In this document: positions 44,421-54,632 of the stretch, one piece after another
Layout of the letters: each line of letters begins with the position of its first letter
How positions within the stretch are numbered: position 1 is the first letter of the stretch
Source: an uncultured Pseudomonadales bacterium
GTDB lineage: Bacteria; Pseudomonadota; Gammaproteobacteria; Pseudomonadales; Cellvibrionaceae
DNA: 64,000 nucleotides
NCBI GenBank assembly: GCA_947488935.1
Contig: CANLBN010000004.1
Coordinates: 124,001 to 188,000, forward strand
Reading direction: 5' to 3'
Translations under genes and position numbers: made by a program
Notes under the pieces: generated by a model
Databases searched by the model: none
Told to the model about the DNA's origin: nothing
The model's input: the letters and a program-made list of their open reading frames with translations, nothing else

Positions 44421-44446
44421 TTCAGTAATTACTGAAACTTTAGAAA
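44411..44446 (+). promoter_or_regulatory. Perfect 36-bp palindromic operator
   Basis: TTTCTAAAGTTTCAGTAA is followed directly by its exact reverse complement, with no mismatches and no spacer, ending 11 bp before the regulator's first ATG. It overlaps the predicted -10 box and transcription start. GbsR/MarR-type dimers typically bind shorter palindromes, so two dimers could sit here. Autorepression, and possibly control of the downstream oxidase genes, is the likely role. Confidence 0.75.
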
Positions 44447-44457
44447 TCTAGGATATT

Positions 44458-45027
44458 ATGATGATAATGACACCAATGATAGAGGCGTTTGTTATGCATT
44501 TTGGTGAGATGGGTAGTCGCTGGGGGTTTAATCGTACTGTTGGGCAGATGTACGCCCTACTGGTCATTACCGAAGACCCAATAAGCGCCAATGATATTGC
44601 CGAGGCCTTAAGCGTTTCTCGCGGAAATGTCAGCATGGGCTTAAAAGAGTTACAAGCTTGGCAACTCATTCAGACCCACCACAAACCAGCCGACAGAAAG
44701 GAATACTATCAAAGCAATGGCAGTATCTGGGATATGGCTAATCGCGTTTTCGAAGAACGCCGTAAGCGCGAAATGGACCCTACACTATCACTGCTACGCG
44801 ATATCCTTCTCGACTCTCCTGCCAATTCAAAAGAAGAGTATGCCCAAGGTAAATTACAAGAAGTCCATGATTTATTGGAAGGCATCGTCAAGTGGTCGAG
44901 TGAGCTGCAACGCTTGGGGCCTGAAAAATTAGATACCTTAATGAGGCTGGGTTCTGGCGTTGGCAAAGTCTTAGATATGAAAGACAAGCTATTACAGAAA
45001 ACTGGGCCTTCTGATAGAAATACTTAA
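44458..45027 (+). CDS. GbsR/MarR family transcriptional regulator
   Basis: Encodes 189 residues with a winged helix-turn-helix: GFNRTVGQMYALLVITEDPISANDIAEALSVSRGNVSMGLKELQAWQ (landmarks GQMYALL, ISANDIAEAL, SRGNVSMGLKEL), then a basic wing HKPADRKEYYQ and a C-terminal dimerisation helix. This matches the GbsR-like branch of MarR proteins. Several Met codons occur in the first 13 residues; the start is uncertain within 36 bp. It lies 47 bp upstream of cydA and 11 bp after the palindrome, so it probably controls itself and the bd oxidase operon. Confidence 0.9.
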   Translation: MMIMTPMIEAFVMHFGEMGSRWGFNRTVGQMYALLVITEDPISANDIAEALSVSRGNVSMGLKELQAWQLIQTHHKPADRKEYYQSNGSIWDMANRVFEERRKREMDPTLSLLRDILLDSPANSKEEYAQGKLQEVHDLLEGIVKWSSELQRLGPEKLDTLMRLGSGVGKVLDMKDKLLQKTGPSDRNT

Positions 45028-45074
45028 TTAACCAGTTAACACACTCACTACATCAACTTTTTTAAAGGTGCATT

Positions 45075-46454
45075 ATGCTTGATGTCTTCATGCTCTCACG
45101 TGTCCAATTTGCTACAAATATTAGTTTTCATATTTTATTTCCAAGCATTACTATCGCGCTAGGCTGGTTCTTGTTCTATTTTAAATTGCGCTTTAATTTA
45201 AGCGGACATCCGGTATGGATGCGCATCTATCGCTTTTGGGTAAAAGTGTTCGCCCTTTCATTTGCCCTAGGTGTTGTCAGCGGTATCACTATGTCTTTTC
45301 AGTTTGGTACCAACTGGCCAGGCTTTATGGAAAATGTCGGTAATATTGCAGGGCCGCTATTAGGCTACGAGGTATTAACGGCTTTTTTCCTAGAGGCCAC
45401 TTTTCTCGGCATTATGTTGTTTGGTTTTCATCGAGTCCCTAATTGGATGCACACAATGGCAACGCTGTTAGTTGCTGTGGGCACTACACTCTCTGCTTTT
45501 TGGATTTTAGTGCTCAACTCATGGATGCAAACACCCGTAGGTTTTGAGTTGCGCGAAGGCGTAGTACACGCAACAGATTGGATGGCGATTATTTTTAACC
45601 CTTCTTTTCCCTATCGCTTTGTACACGTTTTACTGGCCTCAGGCTTAACCGCTGCCTTTTTAATAGCGGGTTTATCGGCTTATCGCCTATTGCGTGGCGA
45701 TAACAAAAAAGCACCGTTTCTTGCCTTAAAAACTGCTAGCTATGTTGCCGCTATTTTAATTCCATTACAAATAATTGCTGGTGATTTGCACGGGCTAAAC
45801 ACGTTAGAGCACCAACCTGCAAAAGTGGCCGCCATGGAAGGGGTTTGGGAAACTAAAAAAGGAGTACCACTACTGCTGTTTGCTATACCCGACGAAGAAA
45901 ACAGAAGAAACCATTTTGAAATTGCCATCCCAAAACTTGCAAGCCTTATCCTCACTCATGAGCTAGACGGTGAGATACAAGGTTTAAACGATTTTAAAGG
46001 TGAGCACCCACCCGTTGCCGCTGTTTTTTATAGCTTTAGAGTTATGCTAGGTGTTGGCATGTTAATGTTATTCACATCTTGGCTTGTGAGTTTTCAATTA
46101 CTGCGCAAAAAAACGCTGCACAAAAATATTTTGTGGGGCTTAGTGGGTATGACTTTTTCTGGTTGGGTAGCTACCTTAGCAGGCTGGTATGTTACCGAAA
46201 TCGGCCGCCAGCCCTATCTTGTTTCGGGCGTGCTAAAAACCGTTGATGCTGTCACCGACATAGCACCGGGCAATGTATTATTTAGTTTAGTTTTATATAT
46301 CAGTGTGTATGGTGTTCTGTTGATTGCTTATTTACGCACCTTATTTTTAATGGCACGCAAAGCGGTAGAAATAGAAGAGATTCAACCCTCTGAGAGAAAA
46401 ACGCAAAAAAATTCTACCTTTTACTCTGTACCTAATCGCGAGGTAAACCCATGA
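45075..46454 (+). CDS. cydA: Cytochrome bd-type quinol oxidase subunit I (CIO type)
   Basis: A haem-bearing quinol oxidase subunit of 459 residues with about nine transmembrane helices. Likely haem ligands are the His in ATNISFHILFPS (about 18), the His in RFVHVLLASGLT (about 185) and a Met in the MLMLFTSW region. The quinol loop is short, and the C-terminal GRQPYLVSGVLKTVDAV resembles cyanide-insensitive oxidase CioA rather than E. coli CydA. It supports respiration at low oxygen or in the presence of inhibitors. The stop overlaps the cydB start (ATGA). An AAGGTG ribosome site precedes it. Confidence 0.95.
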   Translation: MLDVFMLSRVQFATNISFHILFPSITIALGWFLFYFKLRFNLSGHPVWMRIYRFWVKVFALSFALGVVSGITMSFQFGTNWPGFMENVGNIAGPLLGYEVLTAFFLEATFLGIMLFGFHRVPNWMHTMATLLVAVGTTLSAFWILVLNSWMQTPVGFELREGVVHATDWMAIIFNPSFPYRFVHVLLASGLTAAFLIAGLSAYRLLRGDNKKAPFLALKTASYVAAILIPLQIIAGDLHGLNTLEHQPAKVAAMEGVWETKKGVPLLLFAIPDEENRRNHFEIAIPKLASLILTHELDGEIQGLNDFKGEHPPVAAVFYSFRVMLGVGMLMLFTSWLVSFQLLRKKTLHKNILWGLVGMTFSGWVATLAGWYVTEIGRQPYLVSGVLKTVDAVTDIAPGNVLFSLVLYISVYGVLLIAYLRTLFLMARKAVEIEEIQPSERKTQKNSTFYSVPNREVNP

Positions 46455-47449
46455 TACCCGATTCCTATTTACCCATTATCTTTGCAAGCCTAATGGCCTT
46501 ATCGGTTATTGTTTATGCCATATTAGATGGCTATGATCTAGGCGTAGGTATTTTATTGCCACTCGATAACGACCAGCACTCTGATAAAATGATTGCCTCT
46601 ATTGGGCCTTTTTGGGATGCTAACGAGACCTGGTTAGTACTGGCTGTTGGGCTTTTATTAATTGCATTCCCTAGCGCACACAATGTGATATTAAAAGAAC
46701 TTTATATTCCATCAGCTATTATGTTGGTTGGTTTAATATTAAGAGGCGTCGCCTTTGATTTTAGAGCTAAAGTTGCTCAGACCGACAAACATCGTTGGAA
46801 TCAAGTATTTAAAGTCGGTAGTATTGTAGCGAGTGCAAGCCAAGGTTATATGCTGGGTTGTTTTGTGATGGGCTTTGAGTCGTCAAGCTATGCCGTTGCA
46901 TTTTCACTACTTAGTGCACTCGGAGTGACCTGTGCTTATGCATTAATTGGGAGTAGTTGGTTAATTCTCAAAACCTCCGATGACTTGCAACTACACGCTA
47001 TTCGTTGGGCAAAGCTTGCGGGTAAAATTAGCTTCGTCGGTATTTTATCCGTGTGTATTGTTAACCCCTTAATTAACCCATTAGTTTATGAGCGTTGGAT
47101 ATCTGCTCCCTTTATTTATCTTGCAGCGGTTATTCCTATGACAAGCTTTGCTCTTTTACTAGCGGGATATTTTATACTCAAGCGCCTACCTTTTGAGAAT
47201 GATCGCGGATGCTGGCTTCCTTTTTTAATGACTATGCTTGTATTTGTACTTTGTTTTTCAGGCCTAGCTTTTAGTTTTTACCCCTATGTTGTACCTGGGC
47301 AATTAACTATTTTTGAGGCAGCAAGTGCACCAGAGTCCCTACGCTTTATTTTATACGGTGCGGTTTTTGTGCTTCCTTTTATATTAGCTTATACAGTATT
47401 TTCTTATCGTGTATTTTGGGGTAAAACAAAAGACCTCAACTATTACTAA
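46451..47449 (+). CDS. cydB: Cytochrome bd-type quinol oxidase subunit II
   Basis: An integral membrane partner of CydA with 332 residues and about eight to nine helices. The N terminus contains ILDGYDLGVGILLPL and WDANETWLVLAVGLLLIAFP, the family hallmarks. It has the length of CioB (about 335). Translation is coupled to cydA through a 4-bp ATGA overlap. No cydX-like small subunit frame is evident immediately after it, which fits CIO-type operons. A terminator hairpin follows 13 bp after the stop. Confidence 0.95.
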   Translation: MIPDSYLPIIFASLMALSVIVYAILDGYDLGVGILLPLDNDQHSDKMIASIGPFWDANETWLVLAVGLLLIAFPSAHNVILKELYIPSAIMLVGLILRGVAFDFRAKVAQTDKHRWNQVFKVGSIVASASQGYMLGCFVMGFESSSYAVAFSLLSALGVTCAYALIGSSWLILKTSDDLQLHAIRWAKLAGKISFVGILSVCIVNPLINPLVYERWISAPFIYLAAVIPMTSFALLLAGYFILKRLPFENDRGCWLPFLMTMLVFVLCFSGLAFSFYPYVVPGQLTIFEAASAPESLRFILYGAVFVLPFILAYTVFSYRVFWGKTKDLNYY

Positions 47450-47462
47450 AGACATCGAATAT

Positions 47463-47492
47463 AAAGCGGGCATATTATCATATGCCCACTTT
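47463..47492. terminator. Bidirectional terminator between cydB and the DJ-1 gene
   Basis: GGGCATA and TATGCCC form a perfect 7-bp core around a 6-base loop, extended by AAAG/CTTT after one mismatch. It lies between two convergent genes and could terminate both. Confidence 0.75.
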
Positions 47493-47522
47493 GCTAATGT
47501 AGTCATCAAGTATGTTTAAAAA

Positions 47523-48215
47523 CTAAAAAACAGGCCTTAGGCGACTAAATTGTAGGACATCGGCAACTTCTGTTGAGAATTTTTTTGAACTTAGCTTTTC
47601 TAATAATACCAATGCTGCCTGATAACTAACAACACTGCCGTTAGATGTAATGACTCCCTCATCAACCACAACATTCGTATCGTATTGAACATCTATTTTT
47701 TTATATCTATCAGCAAGTTCTTTTTCACCACCTGCCCATGTGGTTGCTTTTTTACCATCTAAAACACCTGCTTCGCCTAATAACCATGAGCCAGAACAAT
47801 TACTTACCGTCCACAATGTATGTTTATCCTGCTCTTTAATAAAGTTGATAAGATCTTTATTATTAATATATGGCTTCATATCATAAGCACTACCCACTAA
47901 TAATACATCCAGCTTTAAGTCGTCATAAATAGTCTTATCGGCAACCATTGTTAGGCCTTCCTCAGTTTTAATGGTCTTTTTACGGGTAGGTGAAATAGAG
48001 ATCACTTCGTAATTTGAAAACCATGCTTGTTTAGTGGCTATACCAAATACCTCTAGTGGTGCCACAACATCACTGGTTAACACATCATCATAAATAACAA
48101 TACCAATAGTATATTTAGCAGCATTAACAATATTTGATATTGTTAATAAAGCAACAACTACAAATACTGTGCGTAGAACTCGATAAATATTTTTACAACC
48201 TTCAGCTATGTCCAT
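47523..48215 (-). CDS. Exported DJ-1/PfpI-like protein
   Basis: Encodes 230 residues. An N-terminal hydrophobic signal (about 14-32, ending NIVNA) precedes a class I glutamine-amidotransferase-like (DJ-1/PfpI) domain starting YTIGIVIYDDVLTSDVVAPLEVFG, which includes the conserved Glu. The nucleophile elbow WTVSNCSGSWLLGEAGVLDGKKATTW holds the catalytic Cys (landmark SNCSGSWLL). Most DJ-1/PfpI proteins are cytoplasmic, so export is unusual. Relatives include ThiJ-like chaperones and isocyanide hydratases. A MocR regulator is divergent, 145 bp away, and may control it. Confidence 0.85.
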   Translation of the reverse strand: MDIAEGCKNIYRVLRTVFVVVALLTISNIVNAAKYTIGIVIYDDVLTSDVVAPLEVFGIATKQAWFSNYEVISISPTRKKTIKTEEGLTMVADKTIYDDLKLDVLLVGSAYDMKPYINNKDLINFIKEQDKHTLWTVSNCSGSWLLGEAGVLDGKKATTWAGGEKELADRYKKIDVQYDTNVVVDEGVITSNGSVVSYQAALVLLEKLSSKKFSTEVADVLQFSRLRPVF

Positions 48216-48360
48216 CTTTTAACCTCTCTTAATAAATATAATGTAGCCATTTGATTTAACACTGTTTTCGTGGCTAAATACTACCAACAATTGGACTTAT
48301 CAAAAGATCCACTTTTAAAAATATAAAGGAACCACTTTATAACATCAAAGCCCAATTAAT

Positions 48361-49851
48361 ATGCCAGAAAACAAACACCATCAACGGTTTGAATTTGAAA
48401 GCCTGTCTATTGACCACACAAGCCAAGAGCCTCTATTTAGGCAGCTAGAAGGACAACTGCGCTCGGCCATTTGGGAGGGCTATTTAAGCCCCAATGAACG
48501 TCTACCTTCAAGCAGAAGGCTAGCGATGCAACTTAATATTGCTAGAAATACAGTAATAAATTCCTATGAACAACTGACTACCGAAGGTTTTTTAGTGTCT
48601 CAAAAAGGCTCTGGCACTAGAGTTGCGCAAAACTTATTACACGATACACAAACCAGCCAAAAAGCTAATAAGAACACAGTCAAACAGGCTGTTTCCTTTG
48701 AGGTTTCAACTCGCTTTAAAAAAGCAATCAATTGTTTTGAATATAAACAAAGCACCTTATCAGCAAAGCCTTTTACTCCTCATATTCCAGCCTATCAAGA
48801 ATTTCCGAGTAAACACTGGGCTCAATTAATGGGTAAGCAACTGCGACAGACAAACCAGAATTGGATAGAACAAACAAGTTCTAGCGGGTATTACCCTCTA
48901 CGTCAGGCTATTTCAGCCTATCTAGGTAGTGCCCGAATGATTAAAACAAACGCCGATGAAATAATGATTACCGCGGGGGTACAACAGGCTATTGAGCTAC
49001 TAGCAAAGCTATTAATAGAGCCCGGAGACATCGTCTGTTTTGAAGATCCAGCGTATATGCCAGCTGTCGCTATATTCGAAATGATGGGAGCAACCATTAA
49101 ATTTATTCCGACGGACAAACACGGATTGAATGTTGATTACTTAAAGGTTTCAGTTAAAAAAGCAAAATTAATTTACACAACACCCGCTAATCAGTTCCCA
49201 CTAGGCACCACCTTGTCACAAACACGCAGGCACAATTTATTAGAATGGACAAAGCATAGCGGCGCTATTATTTTGGAAGATGATTACAACGGCGAGTATC
49301 GTTATCATGGGCGACCACTAACTACTTTATACACAATGGCCCCTGCTAACACAGTTATATATCTTGGGAGCTTTAGTAAGTTGTTATTCCCTGCCCTACG
49401 CTTAGGCTATATGGTCGTACCTCAAACAATGATGCAACCGTTAGCACAACTCCGTTGGCTACTCGATAGACATTCACCACCACTGGAACAAATGGTATTA
49501 ACGGACTTTATCAATCAAGGGTATTTTGCAAGGCACTTACGCCGCATGCGAACACTCTATGCCGAGCGACAAGAGCATCTGATTAAGCTAGTCGAACAAT
49601 ACCTCGCGGATTATATGACGATGCCATTATTAGAAGGCGGCTTGCATCTTATTGCTTATTTAAAAACCGGTTTATCAGAAATTGATTTTTTAAACGCCTG
49701 TACACAAGCAAAGATTGATGTCTCGCCGGTATCAAAATTTTGTGTTGATAAAACCCAACACCGTGGCATTATTTTTGGTTACGCGCCCTATACAAAACCG
49801 GCAATGACTTACGCGATAAAAAAACTGCAAAAAGAGTTAGTAAAGCTCTAA
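48361..49851 (+). CDS. MocR/PdxR-type GntR-aminotransferase regulator
   Basis: Encodes 496 residues: an N-terminal GntR winged helix (about 15-85, LFRQLEGQLRSAIWEGYLSPNERLPSSRRLAMQLNIARNTVINSYEQL-type; landmarks LPSSRRLA, ARNTVINSYEQL) fused to a fold-type I aminotransferase domain (about 130-495). The PLP lysine is in YLGSFSKLLFPALRLGY, with the Asp of EDPAYMPA and YTTPANQFPLGTTL. MocR proteins use PLP as effector rather than as catalyst. It is divergent from the exported DJ-1 gene, the usual position for a MocR protein to regulate its neighbour. Confidence 0.93.
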   Translation: MPENKHHQRFEFESLSIDHTSQEPLFRQLEGQLRSAIWEGYLSPNERLPSSRRLAMQLNIARNTVINSYEQLTTEGFLVSQKGSGTRVAQNLLHDTQTSQKANKNTVKQAVSFEVSTRFKKAINCFEYKQSTLSAKPFTPHIPAYQEFPSKHWAQLMGKQLRQTNQNWIEQTSSSGYYPLRQAISAYLGSARMIKTNADEIMITAGVQQAIELLAKLLIEPGDIVCFEDPAYMPAVAIFEMMGATIKFIPTDKHGLNVDYLKVSVKKAKLIYTTPANQFPLGTTLSQTRRHNLLEWTKHSGAIILEDDYNGEYRYHGRPLTTLYTMAPANTVIYLGSFSKLLFPALRLGYMVVPQTMMQPLAQLRWLLDRHSPPLEQMVLTDFINQGYFARHLRRMRTLYAERQEHLIKLVEQYLADYMTMPLLEGGLHLIAYLKTGLSEIDFLNACTQAKIDVSPVSKFCVDKTQHRGIIFGYAPYTKPAMTYAIKKLQKELVKL

Positions 49852-49856
49852 TTTAT

Positions 49857-50273
49857 CTAGGTGAAGTGTTCCTCTATTTCTTTTTTTGTCATGGACTTAG
49901 TTTGATTTGAAAAGCAATAATAACTGGGTCTTTTGTCAATAAAGTACTGCATGTCCATTTTCAAACCCTCTAGACTTGGAAATAGACCCAGCGACATAGC
50001 ATACTCACCAGTTCCCTTTAGCTTGTAAAATAAATGTGTGCCGCAATCTGCACAAAACCCTCTAGCCGCCCAAGGAGAAGAGTCGTATATTTTTAGTTTT
50101 TCAGTACCTGTAATCTCTACGTCTTTACCGCACTCTAGCGCAAAAAACGGGCCTCCAGACCAAGTGCGACAAGTCTCACAATGGCATGTTGAAAAATTAA
50201 GTTTAATACTTTTAACAGTCACTTTTACACTACCGCATAAACAAGCCGAATCAAATTCATCTATTTTAGACAT
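49857..50273 (-). CDS. GFA family (DUF636) zinc protein
   Basis: A GFA-like protein of 138 residues. Zinc-ligand cysteines lie in ACLCGSVKVTVK, CHCETCRTWSGGPFFALECG and GFCADCGTHLFYKL, the standard CxC, CxxC and CxxC pattern. Founding members were linked to glutathione adduct formation with formaldehyde, but for most relatives the function is unknown. An AGGAGG ribosome site precedes the ATG. It is the last gene of a same-strand run pyrD-rlmKL-uvrB-GFA, 34 bp after uvrB, and converges on the MocR gene with 5 bp between stops. Confidence 0.92.
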   Translation of the reverse strand: MSKIDEFDSACLCGSVKVTVKSIKLNFSTCHCETCRTWSGGPFFALECGKDVEITGTEKLKIYDSSPWAARGFCADCGTHLFYKLKGTGEYAMSLGLFPSLEGLKMDMQYFIDKRPSYYCFSNQTKSMTKKEIEEHFT

Positions 50274-50307
50274 ACAAGCCTCCTTTATAAAAAGCAGTAA
50301 TTATTAC

Positions 50308-52314
50308 CTAGCCCTCTAAAAGCCGCTCCATTTTCAGCTCTTTAATTTGATCACGAATATTAGCCGCTTTTTCAAAGTCGAGATCTTTTGCCGCTTCGTA
50401 CATTTTTTCTTCGAGCAATTTAATTTGTTCCCAAATGGGTTTTTGTTGTGCATCGGCATCAAGTAAAAAGGCTTCTTGTTTAGAGCCGCGTTTTTTACCT
50501 TTACCCACAACAACAGCGCCTTCCATGATATCTGATATTTTTTTCTTAATACCGACAGGCGTAATGTTATTCTCTTTGTTATGAGCAATTTGCTTGTCAC
50601 GACGTCGTTTGGTCTCGTCCATTGCTCGTTGCATAGAACCGGTAATTTTATTCGCATATAAAATAGCTTTACCATTTAAATGCCTAGCAGCACGACCAAT
50701 AGTTTGTATTAATGCACTCTCTGAACGTAAAAAGCCTTCTTTGTCGGCATCCATAATGCATACAAGGGAGACCTCTGGCATGTCTAACCCTTCTCGTAAT
50801 AGGTTAATGCCCACTAAGATATCGAATTCGCCCAAACGTAAGTCGCGAATAATTTCGACGCGTTCAACGGTATCAATATCCGAGTGCAAATAACGCACGC
50901 GAAGACCATGCTCTAAGAAGTAATCGGTTAAATCCTCTGCCATACGTTTAGTCAGCACCGTCACTAAGATGCGTTCATCAACTGCTATACGCTCACGAAT
51001 CTCAGACATGCAATCATCAACTTGTGTATCCGCTTTACGCACTTCTATCTCAGGGTCAATCAAACCCGTTGGTCGCACTACCTGCTCAACAACTTGACTG
51101 GCATGGTCAGCTTCATATTGGCGTGGTGTCGCCGAGACAAAAATCATTTGTGGAGCAAGAGACTCCCACTCTTCAAAACGCAATGGTCGGTTATCGAGCG
51201 CAGAAGGTAATCTAAAGCCATACTCTACGAGTGTTTCTTTACGCGAGCGGTCACCGCGATACATGCCACCAATTTGTGGCACGGTAACATGGGATTCATC
51301 TAATACTAAAAGTGCATCATCGGGAAGGTAGTCAAATAATGTTGGCGGTGGCGCGCCTACTGGCCTGCCCGATAAATAACGCGAGTAGTTTTCGATACCT
51401 GTGGTGTAGCCAAGCTCTTGCATCATCTCGATATCGTATTTAACACGCTGTTCTAGGCGCTGGGCTTCCACCAGTTTTTCGTTACTACGCAATTGTTCTA
51501 GACGATCTTTAAGCTCTTCTTTTATCTCATCAATGGCATCGATAATACGTTGACGTGGTGTCACATAGTGCGACTTGGGGTAAATAGTAAAGCGTTGCAG
51601 CTTTTGTAAGCTCTCCCCTGTTAAGGGGTCAAATAAAGTGAGCTTTTCAACTTCATCATCAAATAACTCAACACGCAGTGCTTCGCTCTCGGAATCGGCT
51701 GGAAAAATATCAATCACATCACCACGTACACGATAGGTCGTGCGCTGAAACACTGCATCGTTACGGTTGTATTGCAACTCTGCCAAGCGCCTTAGTACAT
51801 CGCGCTGATTAATGTGATCGCCTAAACTTAAATGCAATACCATTTTTAAATAGGCATCGGGATCACCCAAACCATAAATAGCCGATACTGTTGCCACCAC
51901 AATGGCATCTTTACGTTCCATTAATGCTTTGGTAGCTGATAAGCGCATTTGCTCGATATGCTCATTAACCGAGGCATCTTTTTCGATAAAAGTATCAGAG
52001 GAAGGTACATAAGCTTCTGGCTGATAATAATCGTAATAAGAAACAAAGTATTCGACGGCATTATTGGGGAAAAAGTCTTTAAACTCACCGTAGAGTTGGG
52101 CAGCCAAAGTTTTGTTGTGCGCCATAACAATCGTTGGGCGGTTAATATTTTGAATCACATTGGCAATAGTAAAGGTTTTACCTGAACCTGTTACACCGAG
52201 TAAGGTTTGGTGCGCAAGCCCACTCTCGATGCCATCGGTTAATTCTGCAATGGCATTCGGTTGATCACCTGCGGGTTCGAATTCACTAACAACTTGGAAA
52301 GATTTGCTCATCAT
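50308..52314 (-). CDS. uvrB: Excinuclease ABC subunit B
   Basis: Nucleotide-excision-repair damage verifier of 668 residues. The Walker A motif GVTGSGKT lies at about 41-48, the beta-hairpin region is [25 protein letters not shown] (landmark [10 protein letters not shown]), and helicase motifs include DESHVTVPQ and the C-terminal [18 protein letters not shown]. The C-terminal UVR domain, which recruits UvrC, is at 625-662 ([29 protein letters not shown]). The second Met at 52311 may be the true start. I see no clear LexA box just upstream; the gene follows rlmKL by 29 bp. Confidence 0.97.
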   Translation of the reverse strand: MMSKSFQVVSEFEPAGDQPNAIAELTDGIESGLAHQTLLGVTGSGKTFTIANVIQNINRPTIVMAHNKTLAAQLYGEFKDFFPNNAVEYFVSYYDYYQPEAYVPSSDTFIEKDASVNEHIEQMRLSATKALMERKDAIVVATVSAIYGLGDPDAYLKMVLHLSLGDHINQRDVLRRLAELQYNRNDAVFQRTTYRVRGDVIDIFPADSESEALRVELFDDEVEKLTLFDPLTGESLQKLQRFTIYPKSHYVTPRQRIIDAIDEIKEELKDRLEQLRSNEKLVEAQRLEQRVKYDIEMMQELGYTTGIENYSRYLSGRPVGAPPPTLFDYLPDDALLVLDESHVTVPQIGGMYRGDRSRKETLVEYGFRLPSALDNRPLRFEEWESLAPQMIFVSATPRQYEADHASQVVEQVVRPTGLIDPEIEVRKADTQVDDCMSEIRERIAVDERILVTVLTKRMAEDLTDYFLEHGLRVRYLHSDIDTVERVEIIRDLRLGEFDILVGINLLREGLDMPEVSLVCIMDADKEGFLRSESALIQTIGRAARHLNGKAILYANKITGSMQRAMDETKRRRDKQIAHNKENNITPVGIKKKISDIMEGAVVVGKGKKRGSKQEAFLLDADAQQKPIWEQIKLLEEKMYEAAKDLDFEKAANIRDQIKELKMERLLEG

Positions 52315-52343
52315 ATATCTATATTTTATAGGGTGTTTAGGGG

Positions 52344-54572
52344 TTATTGCTTAATTAACCAGCAGTGATGAATTTTACGATTGCGCTTAAAATCAGGATC
52401 AAGACTTTTATCGGTAATATTATCAATTTGATAGCCCGACAAAGCGTCACTATCCAATTTAAAGGTGCGCAAATTATTAGAGAATATTAGGGTGCCACCT
52501 GGATTTAACAATTCCATACAACGCTTAATCAGGTCGACATGGTCTCGCTGTATATCGAGTACATCGTCCATTCTCTTCGAGTTAGAAAAACTCGGTGGGT
52601 CGAGTAAAATCATATCAAACCCTTGTCGGCACTCTTGCAACCACATTAGGCAGTTCTCTTGCACGAGTTGATGTTGCTCAAGGTCGACATTATTATTTTC
52701 ATAATTACGTCGCGCCCAATCGATATAGGTACGAGACATATCCACGCTAACGCTTGTACTAGCACCGGCTAGAGCTGCGTGTAGTGTTGCCGTTGCGGTA
52801 TAGCAAAATAAATTTAAAAAGCTTTTGCCTTTTGAACCTTGAGCAATTAACTGGCGTACAGGCCTGTGATCTAAAAATAAACCGGTATCGAGGTACGACC
52901 ACAAATTAACAAGTATTGATGCCTGCCCTTCTTGCACAACCAATTCTGCACGGTTGTCGTTAGCGGTTTTTGTTGTTTTTTCGTATTGCTGCTTACCTTT
53001 ATTGCGGCGGCGCTGCTTGGTAAAAATATGTTCCTTATCTAACTCAAGGGCAACCGTAACGGCATCGACTATTTCTTGAAAACGTTGCTGTGCTTTTTTC
53101 TCATCAATTGATTTCGGTGCTGCATATTCTTGAATATGCGCGTAGTTAGTATCGGAGCTATTATAGACATCAATAGCAGCAGAATACTCAGGTATATCTG
53201 CATCGTACAAGCGATAGCAATTGATCGATTCTTTTTTTAGCCATTTATTTAATTGCTTCTTGTTTTTTAGCAGGCGATTGCACACCATCTTAGCGCCTTC
53301 GCTAAGATCATTGAGTGTTAGCTTAGAAGACGTTGTTTTTAACAAAATTTCATCGCTAGATAAATTATTAACCTCTTTATAAAAAAGCTCAGGGTCAATC
53401 GTAAAACAAATAAGGTCAGCTGCTAGGGTGCCATTCCAAAACTTGTAGCGCTTTTGCGCACGAATAGCTATCTGTTTAGATAAATTAGGATTAGAGGTAA
53501 TAACCGCTGCTTGCCAACCCGTAAAGTGCTCTCGCAAAATACTCCCCAACTGAAAATAAACAGGCTCTAATTCTTTTTCTTCGCCTAAACGTTCACCATA
53601 GGGTGGGTTACAAACCAGCAAGCCCGTTTGCATGGGTTTATGTGTCGGCTTTGCAAACTCTTCAATGCGCTTGCAGTTAACGCGGATCCATTGTTCAAAG
53701 CCCGCCCGCTCAATATTATTTTGCGCGGCGTTAATCACACGCCAATCTTGATCATAACCACGGCATTCCAAGCCGGCAGCACCTACTTTTTCAAGCCCTA
53801 TTTGTTTACGTGACTTTGCATCATCAATTAAAGAGTCCCACAATGGCTCATCAAATTGACGCCAAGCGGTAAAGCCCCATTGGTGCTTAGCTCGCATTAG
53901 GCCCGGCGCAATATCGGCGGCCATCATAAAACCTTCAATTAATAAGGTACCCGAGCCACACATAGGGTCGATAAGAAACCCTTTTTCTTCTGCAATATTC
54001 AACCAATTAGCGCGTAATAAAATGGCGCTTGCTAAGTTTTCTTTAAGGGGTGCTTCACCTTGGCTTTGCCGATAACCACGCCTATGTAGGCTTTGACCCG
54101 ATAGGTCGAGACTAATATGTACCTTACCTTTACTTAGTCGTGCATTAATAACAATGTCTGGATTTTGTTTATCGATAGATGGGCGTGCACGAAAGTGTTT
54201 TTGAAAGCGATCAACGATGGCATCTTTAACGCGAACAGCACCAAATTGCGTATTGCGAATTTGCTCATTTGTCCCTAAAAAATCGACCTTAAAAGTGCCA
54301 TCGACTTCGAGATGATCTTCCCAAGTGATTGCCGATATACTTTCATATAAAGATTGCTCATCGCTCACGCTAAAATTAGCCAGAGGCAGCAAAATTTTGT
54401 TCGCAAGGCGCGACCACAAACAAGCCTTATAAAGTAAAGCGGCCTCACCACCAAAATACACACCGGCTACGGTCTCGCGGACGTCAGTAGCGCCTAGCTG
54501 TTGCAACTCCTGTAGTAGTAAGTTTTCTAGGCCCTTGGGGCATGCTGCAAAATATTGCATGGAAGATGTCAT
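52344..54572 (-). CDS. rlmL: Bifunctional 23S rRNA methyltransferase RlmKL
   Basis: Methylates G2445 (m2G, RlmL half) and G2069 (m7G, RlmK half) of 23S rRNA. It has 742 residues, the fused gammaproteobacterial form. The N-terminal ferredoxin-like and THUMP domains (about 1-155) are followed by the RlmL catalytic core with [14 protein letters not shown] and the [13 protein letters not shown] motif (NPPY). The RlmK core starts near 540, with [20 protein letters not shown] and [17 protein letters not shown]. Both catalytic halves look complete. It lies 60 bp downstream of pyrD and upstream of uvrB. Confidence 0.96.
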   Translation of the reverse strand: MTSSMQYFAACPKGLENLLLQELQQLGATDVRETVAGVYFGGEAALLYKACLWSRLANKILLPLANFSVSDEQSLYESISAITWEDHLEVDGTFKVDFLGTNEQIRNTQFGAVRVKDAIVDRFQKHFRARPSIDKQNPDIVINARLSKGKVHISLDLSGQSLHRRGYRQSQGEAPLKENLASAILLRANWLNIAEEKGFLIDPMCGSGTLLIEGFMMAADIAPGLMRAKHQWGFTAWRQFDEPLWDSLIDDAKSRKQIGLEKVGAAGLECRGYDQDWRVINAAQNNIERAGFEQWIRVNCKRIEEFAKPTHKPMQTGLLVCNPPYGERLGEEKELEPVYFQLGSILREHFTGWQAAVITSNPNLSKQIAIRAQKRYKFWNGTLAADLICFTIDPELFYKEVNNLSSDEILLKTTSSKLTLNDLSEGAKMVCNRLLKNKKQLNKWLKKESINCYRLYDADIPEYSAAIDVYNSSDTNYAHIQEYAAPKSIDEKKAQQRFQEIVDAVTVALELDKEHIFTKQRRRNKGKQQYEKTTKTANDNRAELVVQEGQASILVNLWSYLDTGLFLDHRPVRQLIAQGSKGKSFLNLFCYTATATLHAALAGASTSVSVDMSRTYIDWARRNYENNNVDLEQHQLVQENCLMWLQECRQGFDMILLDPPSFSNSKRMDDVLDIQRDHVDLIKRCMELLNPGGTLIFSNNLRTFKLDSDALSGYQIDNITDKSLDPDFKRNRKIHHCWLIKQ

Positions 54573-54632
54573 AGTGTGGTATCTGTATTGAAATTGCTTG
54601 TAGGGTTCCAGCTTATTTATATATGCAGGATA

